A stretch of 64,000 bases of DNA from an uncultured Bacteroidota bacterium (GTDB lineage: Bacteria; Bacteroidota; Bacteroidia; Bacteroidales; P3): NCBI GenBank assembly GCA_902774395.1, contig CACYIK010000009.1, positions 1 through 64,000 on the forward strand, given 5' to 3'. This document shows, in pieces, positions 17,052 to 25,534 of this stretch (within the stretch, counting starts at the first letter, position 1; each line of letters starts with the position of its first letter). Position numbers and translations under genes: made by a program. Below the pieces are notes generated by a model that saw only the letters and a list, made by a program, of their open reading frames with translations, searched no databases and was not told the origin of the DNA.

Positions 17052-19014
17052 TTTCCTCCTTCTCGGCTTTCTCAGTTTCGTCGAGGATGCGGAGTTTAGC
17101 CTGGAGCAGTGCGATCTGCTGGCGTGCGCCCTGCATCTTCTTCTCGAACTCTACTTTGAGGAGGTCGGCCTGCTTGGAGTTGGCCAGGAAGCCGAGGTTG
17201 TTCTCCCAGAGGGCGAGGTCGCTGCGCAGCTTGGCGATCTTCTCCTGCAGCTCCTGACGCTCGTTGGTGACGAACTTGCGGCTGTCGCCGGCGTGGGAGA
17301 TACGCTCGCGGTAGGCGGTCTCTTCGGCCTCGCGGGCGCTGACCTTCAGCTGCTCGAAGATACGGTCGATCTCGCCGCGGAACTCCTTGTGGAGGCGCTC
17401 CTTGTCGGCCATGGGCACGAAGCCCACCTCGGCCCAGCGGCGCTGGAACTCCTTGATGGCGTTGAGGTTTTCCTCGCGGTTGTCGCCGAATTGGTGTGCT
17501 TTGAGTTCGGCGATGATGGCCTCCTTGGCGGCGAGGTTCTCGTGCTCGGAGGTGCGGCGCTCGGCGAAGAACTCGCCCTTCTTGGCGAAGAACTCGTCGC
17601 AGGCCTTGCGGAAGCGCTGCCATACCTTCTCGCTCACTTTGCGGCTGGTGGAGCCTATCTCCTTCCACTCCTTCTGGAGTTCGAGGAGTTCCTCGGTGGC
17701 TTTCTTCCAGTCTTCGCGTTTGGCGATGGCTTCGGCCTTGAGGCAGAGGTCTATTTTCTTCTGGTAGTTCACCTCCTGCTCGTCGCGGATGGCGCCGAAG
17801 TATTCCTTCTTCTCGCTGTAGTGCTTGTCGATCATGCCCTTGAACTTGGTCCAGATCTCCTCGTTGACCTCTTTGGGCACGGGGCCTATGGTCTTCCATA
17901 TCTTGAGGAGCTCGTCGAGCTCGGCGGTGGTGTCGTTCCATTCCTTGGTGGAGGAGGGGCGTTTCTCGGTGAGCTCGGTGGCTTTCTCCACCAGGGCCTG
18001 TTTGGCGAGGAGGTTCTTCTCCTGCTCTTCGCGGCGTTGGTCGTAGTATTCTTTGCGGCGTTCGTCGATCTGCTCGGCGGCTTTGCAGAAGCGCTGCCAG
18101 ATTTCCTCGTTCTGCTCGGCGGGCACGGGACCCGTCTCTTTCCAGCGGACGCGGAGGTCCTGTAGGCCTTTGAAGGCCTTGGTGACGGAAGTCTCCATGA
18201 TGAGCTCCTCGGCGGCCTCGCAGAGTTTTATCTTCTCCTCGAGGTTGCGCTTTTGGTCGAGGGCGCGGAGCTCGCGGTTGATTTTAAGCTTGTTGAAGAA
18301 CTGCTCAATCTGGAAGTGGTAGTTCTGCCAGAGGTCGTTCATCTGTTCGCGCGGCACTTCGCCGATGGCTTTCCAGCGCTCTTGTATATCATTGAATTTG
18401 TCGAGAGACGCACGCACCTGCTCCTCTTCGGAGTCGATGAGTGCACGCATCTCCTCGATCAGGGCCTGCTTGGCGGCCAGGTTACGTTTCTTCTGTTCTT
18501 CGATCTCCTCCTGGAAGCGCTGGCGGCGACGGCGGTATTCGTCGTGCAGGCTGCGCATCTCGTCGGCCAGGGCGTCGTCCTTGGGCTCATAGTCGTCCTT
18601 GTTTCCGCCGTCGGCGAGGAACTGCTCGAAGGCGCGGTTGTGTTCTTCGCGGTTGAGTTCGCCGAAGCGGCTCCAGGCGGCGGACACGCGAGTGCGAATT
18701 TTCTGCACGTCGCCCTCGGCGAGGAGGGCTTTCATGACCTCCACCAACTCGCCGCGGGTGAGGGCGCTGTAGTCGGGCTCGGGCTCAGGTTCGGGCTCAG
18801 GTTCGGGAGTGGGTTCGGGTTCGGAGTTTTCCGGAATTTCCGGAATCTCTTGGCTTTCCGGAATTTTCGGAGTTTCAGGATTTACCGGGGCTTCCGGGGT
18901 GGATTCCTCAGGTTTGTTTTCAGCGTTAGGCAGAACGGGTTCCTCGATAGGGGTGTTTTCGACGTTTTCGGGAACAATTTCGGTGTTCTGCAAATTGTTG
19001 GTCTCTTCCATCAT
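17041..19014 (-). CDS. DUF349 domain-containing coiled-coil protein
   Basis: 657 residues. Residues 1-75 are a Pro-Glu-rich low-complexity region. From about residue 85 there are tandem DUF349 repeats of about 75 residues (WxxIGxVPrExxxxLWxxFxxaxD pattern: RWKAIGEVPREQMNDLWQNY, WKETGPVPAEQNEEIWQRF, WKTIGPVPKEVNEEIWTKF, WKEIGSTSRKVSEKVWQRF, WAEVGFVPMADKERLHKEF), ending in a coiled coil. The function of this family is not established. First gene of the operon DUF349-gldB-lipid kinase-sui1; a TACTTTTG -7 box lies at 19101-19108. Confidence 0.88.
   Translation of the reverse strand: MMEETNNLQNTEIVPENVENTPIEEPVLPNAENKPEESTPEAPVNPETPKIPESQEIPEIPENSEPEPTPEPEPEPEPEPDYSALTRGELVEVMKALLAEGDVQKIRTRVSAAWSRFGELNREEHNRAFEQFLADGGNKDDYEPKDDALADEMRSLHDEYRRRRQRFQEEIEEQKKRNLAAKQALIEEMRALIDSEEEQVRASLDKFNDIQERWKAIGEVPREQMNDLWQNYHFQIEQFFNKLKINRELRALDQKRNLEEKIKLCEAAEELIMETSVTKAFKGLQDLRVRWKETGPVPAEQNEEIWQRFCKAAEQIDERRKEYYDQRREEQEKNLLAKQALVEKATELTEKRPSSTKEWNDTTAELDELLKIWKTIGPVPKEVNEEIWTKFKGMIDKHYSEKKEYFGAIRDEQEVNYQKKIDLCLKAEAIAKREDWKKATEELLELQKEWKEIGSTSRKVSEKVWQRFRKACDEFFAKKGEFFAERRTSEHENLAAKEAIIAELKAHQFGDNREENLNAIKEFQRRWAEVGFVPMADKERLHKEFRGEIDRIFEQLKVSAREAEETAYRERISHAGDSRKFVTNERQELQEKIAKLRSDLALWENNLGFLANSKQADLLKVEFEKKMQGARQQIALLQAKLRILDETEKAEKEENEK
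18827..18898. repeat. Nonamer array inside the DUF349 gene
   Basis: Eight 9-bp units of pattern nTTTCCGGA, read on the gene strand as repeated Pro-Glu-x tripeptides (PENSEPEP back to PETPKIPESQE). A neighbouring hexamer stretch gives PEPEPEP. This could be an ordinary Pro-Glu linker, but the period matches the other nonamer arrays. Confidence 0.55.
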
Positions 19015-19223
19015 GATGGTTTGTTTTTGTGTGTAGAATTACTTCTGTATTAAATGGATACAGGTTAATTAACGTTTCGGCTCCATGAGGAGCGTGAGTG
19101 CAAAAGTACGAAAAAAATTGATATTGAAGCAGTCTTGTCGTTAAAAAAGCGAAAAAAAATAGCTCGGGTCAGAATTTCTTTATCGTGTTGATATTTTTTT
19201 GATAGAGTATCTTTAAAATTTTG

Positions 19224-19231
19224 TATCTTTG
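19224..19231 (+). promoter_or_regulatory. -7 element of the leuS operon
   Basis: TATCTTTG, a perfect TAnnTTTG, 75 bp before the leuS ATG. A TTTG at 19198-19201 lies 22 bp upstream, slightly wider than usual. Confidence 0.6.
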
Positions 19232-19264
19232 CAATTTCGGCAAAAAATATGTCGAAGGCTAAAG

Positions 19265-19292
19265 GATTAAGAATTAAGTGTTAAGAATTAAG
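19265..19292 (+). repeat. Heptamer array, AATTAAG family, in the leuS leader
   Basis: Four units (GATTAAG, AATTAAG, TGTTAAG, AATTAAG) 14 bp before the leuS start, in the 5' UTR. The family contains stops on both strands and is seen only between genes (also 30978 and 38901). Confidence 0.8.
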
Positions 19293-19305
19293 ATATAATA
19301 TAAAT

Positions 19306-22203
19306 ATGGACTATAATTACAACGAGATTGAGCAGAAGTGGCAGGAATGGTGGCGCAAGGAGGGGGTGTATAAAGTGGAGAACGGAGGCGACAAGCCACA
19401 TTTTTATGTGCTGGATATGTTCCCCTATCCGTCGGGAGCGGGACTGCATGTGGGTCACCCGCTGGGCTATATCGCCAGCGATATCTATTCCCGCTACAAG
19501 CGGCTGCAGGGCTTCAATGTGCTGCATCCCATGGGCTATGACGCCTACGGCCTGCCTGCCGAGCAGTATGCTATCCAGACGGGCCAGCATCCGGCCATCA
19601 CCACGGAGAAGAATATCAGCCGCTACCGCGAGCAGCTGGACAAGATAGGCTTCAGCTTCGACTGGAGCCGCGAGGTGCGCACCTGCGAGCCGAAATACTA
19701 CAAGTGGACGCAGTGGACCTTCCTCCAGATGTTCAAGCACTACTATGACAATGGCGCCAACAAGGCGTTGCCGATAGCCTCCCTTGTGGAGCGTTTCGCC
19801 AAGCAGGGCACCAAGGACCTCGACGCCGCCTGCACCGAGGTGCTGGACTTCAGCGCCGAGGAGTGGAACAGCTGGGACGAGGCCAAGCAGCAGCAGGTGC
19901 TGATGAACTACCGCCTGGCCTATCTGGCCGACATCCCCGTGAACTGGTGTGCCGAGTTGGGCACCGTGCTGGCCAACGACGAGGTGGTCAACGGACTCTC
20001 CGTCCGTGGCGGCTACCCTGTGGAGCGCAAGTTGATGCGCCAATGGAGTCTCCGTGTCTCGGCTTACGCCCAGCGACTGGTCGACGGCTTGGAGCAGATT
20101 GACTGGACCGATTCGCTGAAAGAGATCCAGCGCAACTGGATTGGCCGCAGTGAGGGTGCTGCCGTGTGGTTTCCTCTGGCTAATGACGGTAAGGACCTTA
20201 AGGACGTTAAAGACCTTAAGGACCCTAAGACCTCATTTGAGATTTTCACTACTAGGCCGGACACTATCTTCGGTGTGACGTTCATGGTGCTGTGTCCTGA
20301 GCACGAGCTCATCGACCAGATCACCACGCCAGAACAGAAAGCCGAAGTGGAGGCCTACGTCACCTGGGCCAAGAACCGCTCGGAGCGTGAGCGTCAGGCC
20401 GAGGTGAAGAAGGTCAGCGGCGTCTTTACGGGCGCCTACGCCATCAACCCCCTCACCGAGGAGAAGATACCCATCTGGGTCTCCGACTATGTGCTTGCCG
20501 GCTATGGCACTGGCGCCATCATGGCCGTGCCTGCCCACGACAGCCGCGACTTCGCTTTCGCCCGCCATTTCAACTTGCCCATCCGTCAGGTGGTCTCGCT
20601 GGAGAAAGATGTCGTCAGCGACCCCAGCACCTGGGAAGAGAGCATGGATGCCAAGACCGGCTACTCGGTGAATAGCGGCTTCGTCACCGGCATGAAGGTG
20701 AAGGAGGCTATGGCTGCCGTCATCGACCATATCGAGAAGATGGGCATCGGCCACCGCACCGTGAACTACCGCCTGCGCGACGCCATCTTCAGCCGTCAGA
20801 GATATTGGGGCGAGCCGTTCCCGATTTACTATCGCAATGTTGAATGTGGAATGCGGAATGAGGAATTTAGTATTCCCACTCCTATTCCGGAGGAGTGCTT
20901 GCCGTTGGAGCTGCCCGAGGTGAGCGAGTTCAAACCCACCGCTACGGGTGAGCCTCCGCTGGGTCACGCGAAGAAATGGGCTTGGGATACCAAGACCAAC
21001 ACTGTGGTCGATGTTTCGGACATCGACAATAAGACTGTCTTTCCGCTGGAGCTGAGCACCATGCCTGGCTTTGCCGGCTCGAGCGGATACTACCTCCGCT
21101 ATATGGACCCGCACAATGATGAGGCCTACTTCTCGAAAGATGCCGTCGGATATTGGCAGAAGGTGGACCTCTATGTCGGCGGCGCCGAGCATGCCTCGGG
21201 CCACCTCATCTATGCCCGCTTCTGGAACAAGTTCCTCCACGACATCGGCATGTCGGTGGTGGAAGAGCCCTTCCAGAAACTCATCAACCAGGGCATGATT
21301 CAGGGCCGGAGTAATTTTGTTTATCGGTCGAAAACCGATAATACCCTGTTTATCTCGAAGGGCCTGATTAAGAATATGGACGACGTGACGCCGATACATG
21401 TGGACATCAATATCGTGGACAATGACGTTCTCGATATCGAGAAATTCCGCCAGTGGCGTCCTGAATTCTCCGATGCCCGCTTTGAGTTGGAGGAGGGTAA
21501 GTATATCTGTGGCTGGGAGGTCGAGAAGATGTCGAAGAGCATGTACAACGTGCAGAACCCCGACGACCTGGTGGCTCGCTACGGCGCCGACACGCTGCGT
21601 CTCTACGAGATGTTCCTCGGCCCCGTGGAGCAGGCCAAGCCCTGGGATACCAACGGTATCGAGGGTGTGCACAGGTTCCTGAAGAAATTCTGGAAGCTCT
21701 ATGACAACTGTCTGACGGCTCAGGCTGGTCAGGCGGGTCCGACCAAGGAAGAACTGAAGGTACTGCACCACACCATCAAGAAGATTACTGACGATATCGA
21801 GCGTTTCTCGTTCAATACTTCCGTCTCCAACTTCATGATCACCACCAACCAGCTGACAGACCTCAAGTGCAGCTCTCGTGAGGTGCTGGAGCCGATGGCG
21901 GTGCTTATTGCCCCCTTCGCCCCACATATCGCCGAGGAGTTGTGGCACCAGCTGGGACACGCGGACAGCGTTTGCGACGCCCAGTGGCCCGTGTGCGACC
22001 CGCAGTTCCTGGTGGAAGACACCGTCAAATATCCCGTGCAGTTCAACGGCAAGATGCGCTTCATGCTGGAGCTTCCGGCCGACAGCACCCAGGAGGATGC
22101 CGTGAAGGCTGTGAAGGAAGCCCCCGAGAGTGCCAAGTGGCTGACGGGAGAACCCAAGAAAGTTATTTTTGTACCCAAGAAGATTATCAATATCGTATGC
22201 TGA
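19306..22203 (+). CDS. leuS: Leucyl-tRNA synthetase
   Basis: 965 residues, class I. HIGH-type motif [14 protein letters not shown], editing-domain segment [16 protein letters not shown] with TTRPD, and KMSKS motif [15 protein letters not shown] near residue 740. The length is near the upper end for bacterial LeuRS. Two tandem arrays are inserted in frame: a nonamer array giving [13 protein letters not shown] just before the editing-domain TTRPDT (20191), and a heptamer array giving [12 protein letters not shown] (20836). First gene of a transcript that continues into nusB with a 7-bp overlap. Confidence 0.97.
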   Translation: MDYNYNEIEQKWQEWWRKEGVYKVENGGDKPHFYVLDMFPYPSGAGLHVGHPLGYIASDIYSRYKRLQGFNVLHPMGYDAYGLPAEQYAIQTGQHPAITTEKNISRYREQLDKIGFSFDWSREVRTCEPKYYKWTQWTFLQMFKHYYDNGANKALPIASLVERFAKQGTKDLDAACTEVLDFSAEEWNSWDEAKQQQVLMNYRLAYLADIPVNWCAELGTVLANDEVVNGLSVRGGYPVERKLMRQWSLRVSAYAQRLVDGLEQIDWTDSLKEIQRNWIGRSEGAAVWFPLANDGKDLKDVKDLKDPKTSFEIFTTRPDTIFGVTFMVLCPEHELIDQITTPEQKAEVEAYVTWAKNRSERERQAEVKKVSGVFTGAYAINPLTEEKIPIWVSDYVLAGYGTGAIMAVPAHDSRDFAFARHFNLPIRQVVSLEKDVVSDPSTWEESMDAKTGYSVNSGFVTGMKVKEAMAAVIDHIEKMGIGHRTVNYRLRDAIFSRQRYWGEPFPIYYRNVECGMRNEEFSIPTPIPEECLPLELPEVSEFKPTATGEPPLGHAKKWAWDTKTNTVVDVSDIDNKTVFPLELSTMPGFAGSSGYYLRYMDPHNDEAYFSKDAVGYWQKVDLYVGGAEHASGHLIYARFWNKFLHDIGMSVVEEPFQKLINQGMIQGRSNFVYRSKTDNTLFISKGLIKNMDDVTPIHVDINIVDNDVLDIEKFRQWRPEFSDARFELEEGKYICGWEVEKMSKSMYNVQNPDDLVARYGADTLRLYEMFLGPVEQAKPWDTNGIEGVHRFLKKFWKLYDNCLTAQAGQAGPTKEELKVLHHTIKKITDDIERFSFNTSVSNFMITTNQLTDLKCSSREVLEPMAVLIAPFAPHIAEELWHQLGHADSVCDAQWPVCDPQFLVEDTVKYPVQFNGKMRFMLELPADSTQEDAVKAVKEAPESAKWLTGEPKKVIFVPKKIINIVC
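20191..20226 (+). repeat. Nonamer array, GACCTTAAG family, inside leuS
   Basis: Four units (AAGGACCTT, AAGGACGTT, AAAGACCTT, AAGGACCCT), read in the Lys-Asp-Leu frame at the entry to the editing domain. Confidence 0.88.
20836..20863 (+). repeat. Heptamer array, AATGAGG family, inside leuS
   Basis: Four units (AATGTTG, AATGTGG, AATGCGG, AATGAGG), read as [10 protein letters not shown]. The second unit has TGT where the consensus would give an in-frame TGA. A loosely inverted partner (ATTCCCACTCCTATTCC) follows at about 20871. Confidence 0.82.
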
Positions 22204-23153
22204 GCAGACATTTTTTGAGAAGCAAGGTTTTGCAGGCGGTCTATTCGAGCCGCTATGAGGGTGCCGACGAGATGTCGGTAGCCCAGAACTTTGAATACCA
22301 TATCCAAAAGCTGAATGAATTAGGCGTTTTGCAGGTGTCGTTGCTGCCCCGTTTTGTCGAGGTGGCAGGCGCGGTCCTTGAGGAGGGCAAGAAGAAATTC
22401 CGCCCGACGGAAGAGGATCGCAATCCCAGTATGCGCCTGGTGGAGAATGAGTTTGTACGTCGTATGGCCGACAACTTTGAGTTGAAGCAGGCGATGGAGA
22501 AATGGTGTGGTTGCTGGGAGACGCACGAGGACCTGGTTCGCGAGGCGTTCCTTGATTTCAGGAAGACGAAGGAGTATCGGGAGTATGTCGGTGAGGGAGA
22601 TAAGGAGGCAGGTAGATATGAGTCTGACAAGGCTTTCGCCATCCTGGTGTTCCGCTACCTGATGAATCGCGAGTCGCTCAGGGCCGTGGTAGGGGAGAGG
22701 AGCCTTCTGTGGGAGGACGACTTCGACCAGATAGCACAATACAACTTCATGATGCTGAAGACCCTTGAAGAAAATGCTTTCGACGAGGCCATGATGTGGC
22801 CTGTGATGTACGACAAGCGTGTCGGCAAGGACGAGGCCGATATGGAGTTTGCGCGTGAGCTGTTGCGCGGCACCCTCGCCACGCGCGAGGAGTCGGAGGA
22901 ACTCATCAAGGAGCATCTCCAGGGCTGGGAATTTGAGCGTGTATCGAGAATGGATGTGCTGCTCATCAACATGGCAGTGGCAGAGCTGACGGGTTGCCCC
23001 ACCATCCCGGAGAAGGTCACCGTTGACGAATACATCGAGCTCTCGAAGGAGTTCAGCGCCGAGCGCAGCCGTCTGTTCATCAACGGTATCCTCGACAAGC
23101 TGATTGCAGAGTTGCGCTCTCGCGGTAGAATCAATAAAATTGTCAAGGAGTAA
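22197..23153 (+). CDS. nusB: Transcription antitermination factor NusB (long Bacteroidota form)
   Basis: 318 residues. The ATG at 22197 overlaps the leuS stop by 7 bp, and [20 protein letters not shown] is the usual Bacteroidota start. The C-terminal third has the NusB core ([41 protein letters not shown], then FINGILDKL). NusB acts with NusE in rRNA antitermination. The Bacteroidota form is about twice the E. coli length, as here. A longer open frame upstream is an artefact of leuS. Confidence 0.92.
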   Translation: MLSRHFLRSKVLQAVYSSRYEGADEMSVAQNFEYHIQKLNELGVLQVSLLPRFVEVAGAVLEEGKKKFRPTEEDRNPSMRLVENEFVRRMADNFELKQAMEKWCGCWETHEDLVREAFLDFRKTKEYREYVGEGDKEAGRYESDKAFAILVFRYLMNRESLRAVVGERSLLWEDDFDQIAQYNFMMLKTLEENAFDEAMMWPVMYDKRVGKDEADMEFARELLRGTLATREESEELIKEHLQGWEFERVSRMDVLLINMAVAELTGCPTIPEKVTVDEYIELSKEFSAERSRLFINGILDKLIAELRSRGRINKIVKE

Positions 23154-23167
23154 AGGAAATAAGACCT

Positions 23168-23605
23168 ATGAAAAAGCTGCTTTTTTGTATGCTGTGCGGT
23201 GTGATGCTGTGCGGTTGCGGAGGGGGAAAGAGTGATGAACTGGGTGTGGACCTGGTGAACAACCCCAACAGTGCCGAAGGCTATGAGAAAGGGACGAAAA
23301 TGCCCAAGATTACCTTCGACAAGGACTTGCATGATTTCGGCCGTCTTACGGAGGGGGAGAATATCAGTTACAGCTTCCATTTCCGTAACACTGGCGATGC
23401 CGACTTGATTATCACAGACTGCAGCGCCACCTGTGGCTGCACGGTAGCGAGCTATCCGAAAGAGCGTATCGCGCCAGGTGCTGATGGCTATGTGACGGTG
23501 ACTTTCAACAGCCGTGGCAAGAGTGGCCAACAGTACCAGGAGGTGACGGTGATGTCGAACGCACAACCAGCCCGTACGAAGTTGAAGATTACGGCAACAA
23601 TTTAA
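23168..23605 (+). CDS. DUF1573 lipoprotein
   Basis: 145 residues with lipobox LCGC near residue 19. A DUF1573 immunoglobulin-like domain follows (FDKDLHDFGRLTEGENISYSFHFRNTGDADLIITDCSATCGCTV, quoted here in parts of the family pattern). The family is abundant in Bacteroidota; its function is not established. It sits between nusB and yajC in a conserved gene order. Confidence 0.85.
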   Translation: MKKLLFCMLCGVMLCGCGGGKSDELGVDLVNNPNSAEGYEKGTKMPKITFDKDLHDFGRLTEGENISYSFHFRNTGDADLIITDCSATCGCTVASYPKERIAPGADGYVTVTFNSRGKSGQQYQEVTVMSNAQPARTKLKITATI

Positions 23606-23636
23606 TGAAAATAACAATAAATAATAAAGAAAGAAA

Positions 23637-23945
23637 ATGAAAGTAATGTTTGTTTTGCTTGACGGTGCTGCCGCACAGGGTGCTGGTGGCGGACTGGGCA
23701 TGATGCTGCCCATGATTCTTATCATCGTGGTGATGTATTTCCTGATGATGCGTCCGCAGAAGAAGAAAGAGAAAGAGGAGCGCAAGTTCCGCGAGGGCCT
23801 GAAGCAGGGCGACCGCGTGGTCTTCTCGGGTGGCATCTATGGCAAGGTGCACGAGGTCAGCGACCACACCGTCGATGTCGAGGTGTCGAACGGCGTCGTG
23901 ATGACTGTGGAAAAGGCCATGATACAGCCGGCACCGGAGAAGTAG
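23637..23945 (+). CDS. yajC: Preprotein translocase accessory subunit YajC
   Basis: 102 residues: a short N-terminus, one membrane helix (MMLPMILIIVVMYFLMMRP), then KKKEKEERKFREGLKQGDRVVFSGGIYGKV typical of YajC. It associates with SecDF. Followed 6 bp later by ybbR. A clear paralogue is at 58289-58579. Confidence 0.93.
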   Translation: MKVMFVLLDGAAAQGAGGGLGMMLPMILIIVVMYFLMMRPQKKKEKEERKFREGLKQGDRVVFSGGIYGKVHEVSDHTVDVEVSNGVVMTVEKAMIQPAPEK

Positions 23946-23951
23946 TCGGTA

Positions 23952-24932
23952 ATGAAAAACGAGAAGCATAGGACGTTGACATTTATAGTCATACTGGTGC
24001 TTACGGCGCTGGTATGGCTTGCTGTCGCCATGTCGGAGACACACGAGTATACCATCCAGATGAGGGTAGACTGCGGTGGCTTCGACAGCCGTCGCTATGC
24101 GGTGGTGGAGAACGACACTGTGCTGACGGCACAGGTCGAGGCTACTGGATTCAATATGCTGCTCATGAGCCTATCCGAAGAACCTCCCACGCTAAGAGTG
24201 GACGTGACGGCGGAGCCCTTCCACCGTAGCGAACGGCTGTCGGCCGACGGCGTACGCAAGATTGTCGGCGAGGCTAGTGTGGGCGACTTAACGGAGGAAC
24301 TGAAGCGTGAACTCTCGTCGTTCGGCATGCGCTATCTGGGCAGCAGCAAGGATTCACTGCTGACGGTGCTGGTCGAGCGGAAGAGCAAACGCTTCCGTCC
24401 CGACATCGAGCCGGTGAGCATGACGTTCGCCGAGGGCTATGGCCTTTACGGAGAACCCACGGTGACACCGTCGGAGGTGGTCCTGTATGGTCCCGAGGAG
24501 ATCCTCGGGAAGATAGAGCGTGTGAAGGTCGTCCCCACCAAGATAGAGAACGTGAGCCGGTCGGCCCGATACAATCTCAAGCTCGACGACGAGTGGACCC
24601 AGATGGGTGATGTCTATGCGACGACGGAGATGGTGACGATGTCGGTGCCTGTGGAACGCTATGTGGAGCGGGAATACACCCTGCCGGTCCATGTGGTGGG
24701 TGTCGACAGTGCGGAGCACATCCGCCTGTTCCCCTCGGAGGTGACGGTGCGGGTGTGGATAGCGCAGCGCGATTTGGCGAAGGTGACGGCGGAACGTTTC
24801 AGTGTGACGGCCGAAGGGTCCGACATCCTGTCGGGCAAGAAGTCGCTCCCCCTGAAACTGGCCCGCTTCCCCAAAACAGTGCGTCTGCGTTCGATGAGCC
24901 ACAACGAAGTGAAGTACGCCGTGATCAAGTAG
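23952..24932 (+). CDS. YbbR-like domain protein
   Basis: 326 residues. One N-terminal membrane helix (TFIVILVLTALVWLAVAM), then YbbR-like beta domains (YGEPTVTPSEVVLYGPEEIL and LFPSEVTVRVWIA). In Firmicutes YbbR (CdaR) regulates the diadenylate cyclase CdaA; no cdaA is present here, so that role is not implied. The order yajC-ybbR-coaE is one I recall as common in Bacteroidota. Confidence 0.8.
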   Translation: MKNEKHRTLTFIVILVLTALVWLAVAMSETHEYTIQMRVDCGGFDSRRYAVVENDTVLTAQVEATGFNMLLMSLSEEPPTLRVDVTAEPFHRSERLSADGVRKIVGEASVGDLTEELKRELSSFGMRYLGSSKDSLLTVLVERKSKRFRPDIEPVSMTFAEGYGLYGEPTVTPSEVVLYGPEEILGKIERVKVVPTKIENVSRSARYNLKLDDEWTQMGDVYATTEMVTMSVPVERYVEREYTLPVHVVGVDSAEHIRLFPSEVTVRVWIAQRDLAKVTAERFSVTAEGSDILSGKKSLPLKLARFPKTVRLRSMSHNEVKYAVIK

Positions 24933-24944
24933 CCTCTTGCCGTT

Positions 24945-25529
24945 ATGAAAAGGATAGGTATCACGGGTGGCATCGGCTGTGGGAAGAGTACGGTGGTGGA
25001 AGCCTTCAAGAAATTGGGTGTGGCCAGTTTTGTGGCCGACAAGGTTGGGGCGTCGTATTATGATGACCCTGTTTTTTTGACCCAGGTGAGAAACCTCTTC
25101 GGCGATGGGGTATTCAGGACTGACGGAAGTGTCGACAAACGGAGTATCGCCGCACGTGTTTTCGCCGACAAGGATGCGTTGGCACGCCTCAACGCGCTGG
25201 TACATCCCCGTGTAATGGACGACTTTGAGCGTTTCTGCCGCGAGCACGAGAAAGAGGATTATGTGCTCTTTGAGAGTGCGATACTCTACGACTATGGTTT
25301 CGACCGGATGATGGACAAGGTGGTATGTGTCTATCTCGACCTCGAGGAACGTCTGCGACGTCTTGAGCAGCGCGACGGCGTGCCACGTGAGGTGCTGCTG
25401 CAGCGTGTGGCAAACCAACTGCCTGCCGAGGAAATGATGCGGCGGGCCGACTATGTGATATTGAACTACGAGGGCAACCCGAGGGAACGACAGGTGGCCT
25501 ATGTGGATAAGGTATTAAGAATAAAATAG
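24945..25529 (+). CDS. coaE: Dephospho-CoA kinase
   Basis: 194 residues. Last step of coenzyme A synthesis. P-loop GITGGIGCGKST (residues 5-16), VADKVGASYY, LVHPRVMDDF and a C-terminal region with RRLEQRDGVPREVLLQRVANQ. Length normal. Starts 12 bp after the ybbR stop. Confidence 0.95.
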   Translation: MKRIGITGGIGCGKSTVVEAFKKLGVASFVADKVGASYYDDPVFLTQVRNLFGDGVFRTDGSVDKRSIAARVFADKDALARLNALVHPRVMDDFERFCREHEKEDYVLFESAILYDYGFDRMMDKVVCVYLDLEERLRRLEQRDGVPREVLLQRVANQLPAEEMMRRADYVILNYEGNPRERQVAYVDKVLRIK

Positions 25530-25534
25530 TAAGA

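Noticed and set aside
21942..22196. N-terminal extension of nusB into leuS
   Set aside because: It has no similarity to NusB. The normal start [10 protein letters not shown] at 22197 fits the family.
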